From Astropecten irregularis (taxonomy: Eukaryota > Echinodermata > Asteroidea > Paxillosida > Astropectinidae), in assembly GCA_963971285.1 (NCBI GenBank), contig OZ020244.1:33232001-33296000 (forward strand): 64,000 bases of DNA. The letters run 5' to 3'. Positions 58,942 through 64,000 of this stretch are shown here, piece by piece; position 1 is the first letter of the stretch; every line of letters begins with the position of its first letter. The notes beneath the pieces are model-generated. The model searched no databases and had not been told where the DNA came from. It saw only the letters and a program-made list of their open reading frames with translations. Position numbers and translations under genes: made by a program.

Positions 58942-61900
58942 CTGTTTTGTCATAATAACACAGAATTGCAGAAACATTGTAAATCCTACTTTTAACATGA
59001 TAACAGCATATAGGTCTGCTGTTCTAATCTTGGAATGACTTAGGGTAATGTAGCTTTGGCAGTTGAAAACGTCGAAGTAATTCATTTCAAATCCTGTTCT
59101 TGGGTTATTAGTGTTTCTGCGTTGGATGCCTTTGCATGCCAAACAAATCGTGGAATTATTTCAGCAAGATAATCATTCTGATACTGGGTTCGGTGACTGA
59201 GTTTCAGTAGACCAGAGTCTGTTGCATGTGCATCCGAAATGTCCTATTATTTTTCTCCAATTCGGTAATTGCCCTTGACCCCAAAGTTTGAGCTCACGTA
59301 AGGCTACCACTCAAAGACATACGTGTCACGCTTAATTTGTGTCAAATAAATTACTGTGTCTTTGGCAGTCATTATTTTGGAAGCAATGCAAACTTCCTTC
59401 CGGTTCAAGCATCTCCATAATGTAACTTACAGTTTCTGCATCCATGGTAACAGACGAGGACCCAGGTGATGAGCGGCATTAGACACACAGCTACCAGAAT
59501 GACGACGCTCATAACTGCAAATGAAACAAAAGGGAATTGGTATCGTATATAGTTAAACTTGTAAACATCCCAACCAATGGAAATTATTGGAGCCCCTGTA
59601 TACTTATATTATCGCTTGATGAATACATGCGTGGTGGTCTGCAACAATTCTTGTGTCATGTGTATACCCACTTTGTGGAGTCGTACACCGAGCACAGCTA
59701 AGGGTCTGATCCCGGTCAACCCCGACCCCTAAAAAAGCATCGAGGTATCTAATGATTGGCAAAGGTAACAGGGCAACATTACAGTTTGTCTGATCAAACA
59801 TTGTACATGAAATAATAAACCTGTGAATATTTGAGCTCAATCGGACATCTGAGTCACGAGAAAATAGCGAAAACCCGACTCAATTGTTCTTATAAAACAT
59901 GAAGAATGGTTTTGATCTTACCCCGAGATAAAAGTTTTCGGTCTTTGTTTTACTAATTTCTGGTTAAATACAGCATTTCAGGTGGACATATTTTAACGGT
60001 ATGTTTCTACCAGCACCATCTTCATACCTCGAGTGAAAGGGATAGGCCTAACTAGAACAACTTAAGTGAGGGTGTCCTTTATGTTTGTTCCAAAATCGTT
60101 AGGACGAAAGGTCTTTGGAAAAGACACTAAATCTTGATTTCCTTTAAAAAAAAACCAGCATCTGAACCAAGATTTCACACGATGACTGTTTGCACTGTTT
60201 ACCAATTTACCAACGTACTGTTGAGTCCATTTTCTGTCTCAAACTCAAATTGTTTTGGGAGGCCTTGGAAATCCTATATTCTCCATTTTATTTTCTGAGT
60301 AGGCTTATTAAACATTAACTCGTAGTCGTACCTGTGTATTCACATTTCGAACCCGAGAAGCCGACTTGGCAGAGGCACATTCCGTCGTCACTGCACTCGC
60401 CGCCATTGAAGCACACATCCAGGGTGGAATTTGTACATAACTCTTGAAATGTCAAAAGAAAGGAAAGACGTATAACATTGTAAAGATGCCACATGTGCAA
60501 TTACGGGCTTGCTGAAGTTTCCCACTGAATGATGCTAAACATGGGAAAACAGGAGTGCAAGTTTGAGGCAAGCAGGAGTATGCAGAATAATTATTATAAT
60601 AATTACATTTATTAATAAGCGCCTTTTCTTGAAGTTACAAAGCGCTGGCTACAATGTATAATCGGTTTGCCGGTATCCATCGGCGCCCTCGGCCTGTCAG
60701 CAATGCCGGCAATCCATTATGATTAGGCCTACGGAGCCTGAGATCGAAAGTGCTTGTTTTGGGGGAGGGAGGAAAACCGGGAAACCCGGAGAAAAACCCT
60801 CGTAGCATAGGAGAGAAACAACGCATGACTCTACTCACATAATGACCCAAGCCGGGATCGAACCCAGGCCACAATGGTGAGAAGCGAGTGCCTAAAGCAC
60901 TTGCCAACTATGAAGCGGTATCAGGATGGAACATTTAGGGTATATGAGTAGGGGAAAGCAGTGCATCGCATTTGGACATGAAGAGAAGAGATAAAGAGAA
61001 GCAATGGTATAGCAAAAGGACTAGGATATCTTACGAGGGAGCAGGGACAGATGCAGGGATGAGCATGACCTGCAGGGGTCGATTTCACCAAACTCATCGA
61101 AGCTATACTGTATAACAATCAATCGTAGGACTTTGCATTGCAGACCTAAGTATGATACGATGGGTTATCCTTCGTAACTTGAGTTACGATCGACCGTAGG
61201 GCTTCGTCACAAACGACCCCAGGATTGGAATACAGGACCAGAGACTGCAGACGCGGAGGAGGAGGACTATCACACCGGGGTGGAAGGTGTTAGGACAGGA
61301 TGACGTCAGGGGCAGGGATCGGGTCAGGCTCTAGCCCGTGATCAGGAGCAAAAGTGAACTCGGGATCTGGAGCAGGATATACGAGATTCATTTTCTAGAG
61401 GCAATACTTTTCTCACTACATTTATGAATCCCCATTTTGTTTTTAAACTTGATCTGGTAGTAGTCCGCATAATGCGACATTTCAAGTCAAAAAGAGAACA
61501 TTATCCAAGTTGTATGCACTCCCTAAAAAAATATCCGTTAGAAAGAAAATATGTTTTGAGGCTTTGTGATTCTTTACAATGGCATTTCTTACCCATTCAT
61601 CTCCCGTATACATGTACAGTATAGTTAGTACTTTGTGCACTGATGTAAATCCGGGTAGCCCATTGTATAATAAAGCAGTAGGGATTTACCGTTAGTCGCT
61701 ATTACCGCAGCAACGGACATATTATACAGTCATAGGCCTATAAATGGAATTGGTTACGTATCGGTTGTTTACAATACACTCACTCGTCATTGGATTCAAA
61801 AGATTGTAGGCAAGGACGCAGGTGTAGCCCTAATTGTCGTTTTGGTAGATATCCTTTTGAAACATTGAGAAAAAAAACCATTCAGTCGTTTTTCGGGAAT

Positions 61901-62524
61901 TATCGTTCCTGTAGCTGTAGTCCCCATTGAATAATTCAGGCCGCAAACAAAAATTAAACAGATTTGCAGACAAATAAACCACCAACAAAAAAACACCCTC
62001 AAACATACACAGACCAGTTACTATTATAATTATCCCATATATACAGCTATTGGGATAGACGGACTAACAACACATTGAAATCATGCAGTTTTCATTTGCA
62101 CAAGTAAAACAAGTATTGGCTTAACAGACCCCTTAGTCGAGTTATTAATGGAGAATTGCTTTTCTCGGTTATGCATCCTTGCATTGAAGAATAATAATTT
62201 GTTTGACACCAATTATGCTTATTTTGTCCCCTTTGAGAATGTCCTCCATTTGCATAGCTTAATCACAGACTAAATTATTCAAACAAATGAGTCTACTATG
62301 GGCTCGCCTTGGGATCCTCTTACACAATGGCAAAAACTCATTAGCAGTTATAGGCGAGGACGGTACGTCCTCTTGAAACAAACTTTGCAATCACAGTTGG
62401 AGATTAGACAGACAGAATAACGGGTAAAATAATTATCACTAAAATTACCTGCGTTGCACGTCTGGATGCAGTAGATTAGCAGCACTAAACTGATGCCAGC
62501 GAGGCAACGGTTTGTTTCCAACAT
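58094..62524 (-). CDS. Unnamed type I membrane protein: signal peptide, one EGF-like domain, TM helix, two PPxY motifs
   Basis: Not recognised as a named gene. Four exons join in frame with all introns in phase 1: 62449-62524, 60332-60442, 59431-59514, 58094-58941; 372 residues plus stop. In order: signal peptide (1-25, hydrophobic core ISLVLLIYCI); EGF-like domain with six Cys at 28, 36, 42, 48, 50, 59 (CFNGGEC, CLCQVGFSGSKC); TM helix 63-84; polybasic stretch 92-115; PPDY at 127-130 and LPPHY at 160-164; then a long acidic Ser-rich tail to 372. The short loop between Cys3 and Cys4 and the single-exon EGF argue against an EGFR-ligand precursor. PPxY motifs (known) bind WW domains of NEDD4-type ubiquitin ligases, so regulated trafficking is a fair inference. 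The layout resembles PRRG or PMEPA1/LDLRAD4 proteins in logic (small ectodomain, TM, PPxY) but not in ectodomain. Confidence 0.82.
59431..59514 (-). CDS. EGF/PPxY membrane protein, exon 3 (transmembrane helix)
   Basis: 84 nt, phase 1-1. Encodes VMSVVILVAVCLMPLITWVL then VCYHGCRN: one TM helix followed by a juxtamembrane CxxxC that may be palmitoylated (inference). TTTGCAG acceptor, GTAAGT donor. Confidence 0.82.
59750..60020 (+). repeat. Interspersed repeat N copy, in intron of the EGF/PPxY gene
   Basis: GAGCTCAATCGGACATCTGA and CGAAAACCCGACTCAATTG, then GGATTTGATC-like and TTAACGGTATGTTTCTACC as in repeat N and MITE A. Confidence 0.6.
60332..60442 (-). CDS. EGF/PPxY membrane protein, exon 2 (EGF-like domain)
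   Basis: 111 nt, phase 1-1. Encodes one complete six-Cys EGF-like module (VCFNGGECSDDGMCLC, GFSGSKCEYT). The whole domain is a symmetric, shuffle-type exon. Confidence 0.9.
60590..60912 (-). repeat. tRNA-like SINE, full length, in intron 1 of the EGF/PPxY gene
   Basis: On the minus strand, the head has TGGCAAGTGCTTTAGGCACT (A-box area) and CTGGGTTCGATCCCGGC (B box); the 3' end has GCGCTTTGTAACTTCAAGAA and an AATAAT-rich tail. The copy at 1-97 is the same family. Confidence 0.65.
61073..61213 (+). mobile_element. MITE family C copy
   Basis: AGGGGTCGATTTCACCAAAC start; ACAAACGACCCCAGG end is mutated. Confidence 0.6.
62449..62524 (-). CDS. EGF/PPxY membrane protein, exon 1 (signal peptide)
   Basis: Start ATG at 62522-62524. 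Encodes MLETNRCLAGISLVLLIYCI then QTCNA, a typical secretory signal with cleavage expected near residues 24-26. Phase 1 GTAATT donor. Confidence 0.82.
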
Positions 62525-63660
62525 CTTTCTATGCAGTTGAATTCTGTCAACAACTTGCTGTGGTCACGGACTGCACGTAAGCTATACCTCTCCCAAACCA
62601 AATCCTTAAATTTGTCTTAATGGCAATATGCCTGTATTTACTTTGTACATGGAGGTAAACTACCGTGCCGTGTACCGTACCATACCGAGGCATAAACTGA
62701 ATACTATTTCGTATTATTCTATCACCGTGGAACTCGGACTAGATACTAAACTAAAATGGAGGACAATAATAATAAAGTTTACAGCCGTGTCTGAAGGCTC
62801 ACTGATCGACTGTTACAAGGCTGATGGCAAATGCTGGCACAATGCTTGCATCAGGCCTAAACAGCATCCAATGCTGCTATGTCACGCATCAGCGCGCACT
62901 CTGAAAAACAGTCTACCCCCTTTACTATATGGACAAACAATCCTTACTGGGAAAGATTTTAGGCTTTGTATGGTGACTACTGGTATGAGGATCAGTTTGC
63001 AGAAATACCATGTAATATATTCGTTGGTACTTTCGCACATCTTATTTTGTCGCACTAAGCTTCTGGTTATACTTGGTTAGGTCACAACGTTTCGACTAGC
63101 CTACTCTAGTCATGATCAGGAGTGAATTGGGATATCGACACATTTTGTTTGCATAATTATTTTGGATTTGACATTTGGCTGTGTGAGAAACGTTCCCTGC
63201 AGTTCAAACAGTTTGTGTCAAACCCCCATTCCGTAGTTTCCTTCGCAGAATTTTACCCTGGGATTTTCCTCCCATCTCAAAAATCGTACAGGCTTCTCCT
63301 CGTCATCTTGCCCAGCTATGGACGTCCCATGATATTTCAACTACCTACAGTGCCCAGGGCGCTTTTCAATAATCCTTGGTTTCAAAATTGCTTTCAAGAA
63401 ATTCGCGATATTCAGAGGGTTGTTCAACTCCGTCGCTCCACGTCTACTGAATCACCTGTTATTTCTGTTCGCTTCTATAAGTGCTGCAATTATTCTACCT
63501 CGACATCACCTAGCACTTCGGACTTACTTGAGATTGCACCTGCCACCGGTATTTCAACGTCACACTTGAGAGAGCTCATTGTTAAAAGCAAGGAGCATGC
63601 CCTTTATAAGGCCACCCCACTACCCATGCATCAGTGCATTTTTTGTGACCGGTATCATCA
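62525..63660. other. Upstream region of the EGF/PPxY gene and unassigned sequence
   Basis: It must hold the promoter and 5' UTR of the minus-strand gene. No TATA-like element is convincing. Open frames of 150 and 204 codons (62628 and 63122, plus strand) have no recognised motif, and the second overlaps the start of the 63663 frame. Confidence 0.5.
63083..63124 (-). ncRNA. Degenerate hammerhead-ribozyme-like motif
   Basis: On the minus strand: CCTGATCATGACTAG, loop AGTAGG, CTAGTCGAAACG. The 6-bp stem GACTAG/CTAGTC sits between a CUGA box and GAAAC as in a hammerhead core. Against the consensus CUGANGA the catalytic G is C, and one extra base precedes the stem, so it is probably inactive. Such motifs are known in Penelope-like retroelements. 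Confidence 0.35.
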
Positions 63661-63662
63661 AC

Positions 63663-64000
63663 ATGTCTTTGGAGCCCAGCCTACTCGATTTACTAAGTAT
63701 CCCCTCGGACAGCGAGGCTATGCTGTCGCAGCTTGACCCAGGCGCGGGTCCCTCGGGCTCCGTTGCTGACAGCAATCTGCCAGCGACTGGTTCTTCGGGT
63801 AAACCGAAACAGAAAAGAACTGCAAAAGCAACCAATGTTGTTCGCCGAGAAGAATTCTCGGATATGCAAGAGAAAATGGGATCAATCGCCGAGGCCCTGC
63901 AGACACTGCAGTCTACAGTGTTGTCTGCCATGGATGGCAGACCAGTCAAACGTCAGAAAACTGATGAGACTGTCTCGTCTAGTGACGAGTCTATCACTAC
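63663..64000 (+). CDS. Possible retroelement ORF1 N-terminus, cut by the right edge
   Basis: Open for 112 codons from ATG 63663 to the window end. Starts MSLEPSLLDLLSIPSDSEAM; then a Gly/Pro/Ser linker, a basic patch (KPKQKRTAKATNVVRREE), a helix EEFSDMQEKMGSIAEALQTL and PVKRQKTDETVSSSDES. The layout (disordered N-terminus, basic patch, short coiled coil) is like gag-type ORFs of tyrosine-recombinase (DIRS-like) elements of invertebrates, but nothing here is decisive. It could also be the first exon of a host gene. Confidence 0.35.
   Translation, partial: MSLEPSLLDLLSIPSDSEAMLSQLDPGAGPSGSVADSNLPATGSSGKPKQKRTAKATNVVRREEFSDMQEKMGSIAEALQTLQSTVLSAMDGRPVKRQKTDETVSSSDESIT

Noticed and set aside
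62628-63080. 150-codon plus-strand ORF upstream of the EGF/PPxY gene
   Set aside because: No recognisable domain or codon bias, no splice or repeat support; could be chance in AT-rich sequence.
63122-63736. 204-codon ORF overlapping the possible retroelement frame
   Set aside because: No motif found. It overlaps the 63663 frame, which has the more protein-like composition. Left unassigned rather than called.

Overview
The window is eukaryotic nuclear DNA from an animal. It has three multi-exon genes with GT-AG introns, very long introns, and dense insertion of short non-autonomous DNA transposons and tRNA-derived SINEs. Gene content and repeat style suggest a marine deuterostome, most likely an echinoderm (perhaps a sea star). 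That is inference from gene content and repeat texture, not from a database match.

Layout. (1) Positions 726-35,835, minus strand: 25 exons of a coiled-coil protein that I recognise as GRIPAP1 (GRASP1, a GRIP1-associated protein of recycling endosomes). It runs from the start codon (35,835) to exon 25; the C-terminal exons lie off the left edge. All 25 exons keep frame across the joins (1,866 nt, 622 codons). (2) Positions 35,836-45,124: about 9.3 kb of divergent intergenic DNA with no coding exon found, rich in inverted-repeat elements. (3) Positions 45,125-51,584, plus strand: NAPE-PLD, the metallo-beta-lactamase-fold phospholipase D that makes N-acylethanolamines. It has four coding exons, 662 residues and a full catalytic site, plus an N-terminal extension of roughly 275 residues. 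(4) Positions 51,585-58,093: probable 3' UTR and intergenic DNA filled with mobile elements. (5) Positions 58,094-62,524, minus strand: a four-exon gene I cannot name. It encodes a 372-residue type I membrane protein with a signal peptide, one EGF-like domain lying three residues from the membrane, a polybasic stop-transfer and two PPxY motifs. (6) Positions 62,525-64,000: upstream DNA, a hammerhead-like motif and the start of a possible retroelement ORF cut by the right edge.

The three genes share no obvious pathway, except that GRIPAP1, NAPE-PLD and the EGF/PPxY protein are all membrane-associated. The strongest unexplained structure is in the repeats: a three-level nested insertion (18.4-22.8 kb), a roughly 1-kb hairpin in GRIPAP1 intron 1, two roughly 90-bp palindromes with unrelated arms that each sit between exact 9-bp direct repeats, a 54-bp perfect inverted repeat carrying tRNA-like sequence, and a SINE split by an element with 155-bp terminal repeats.
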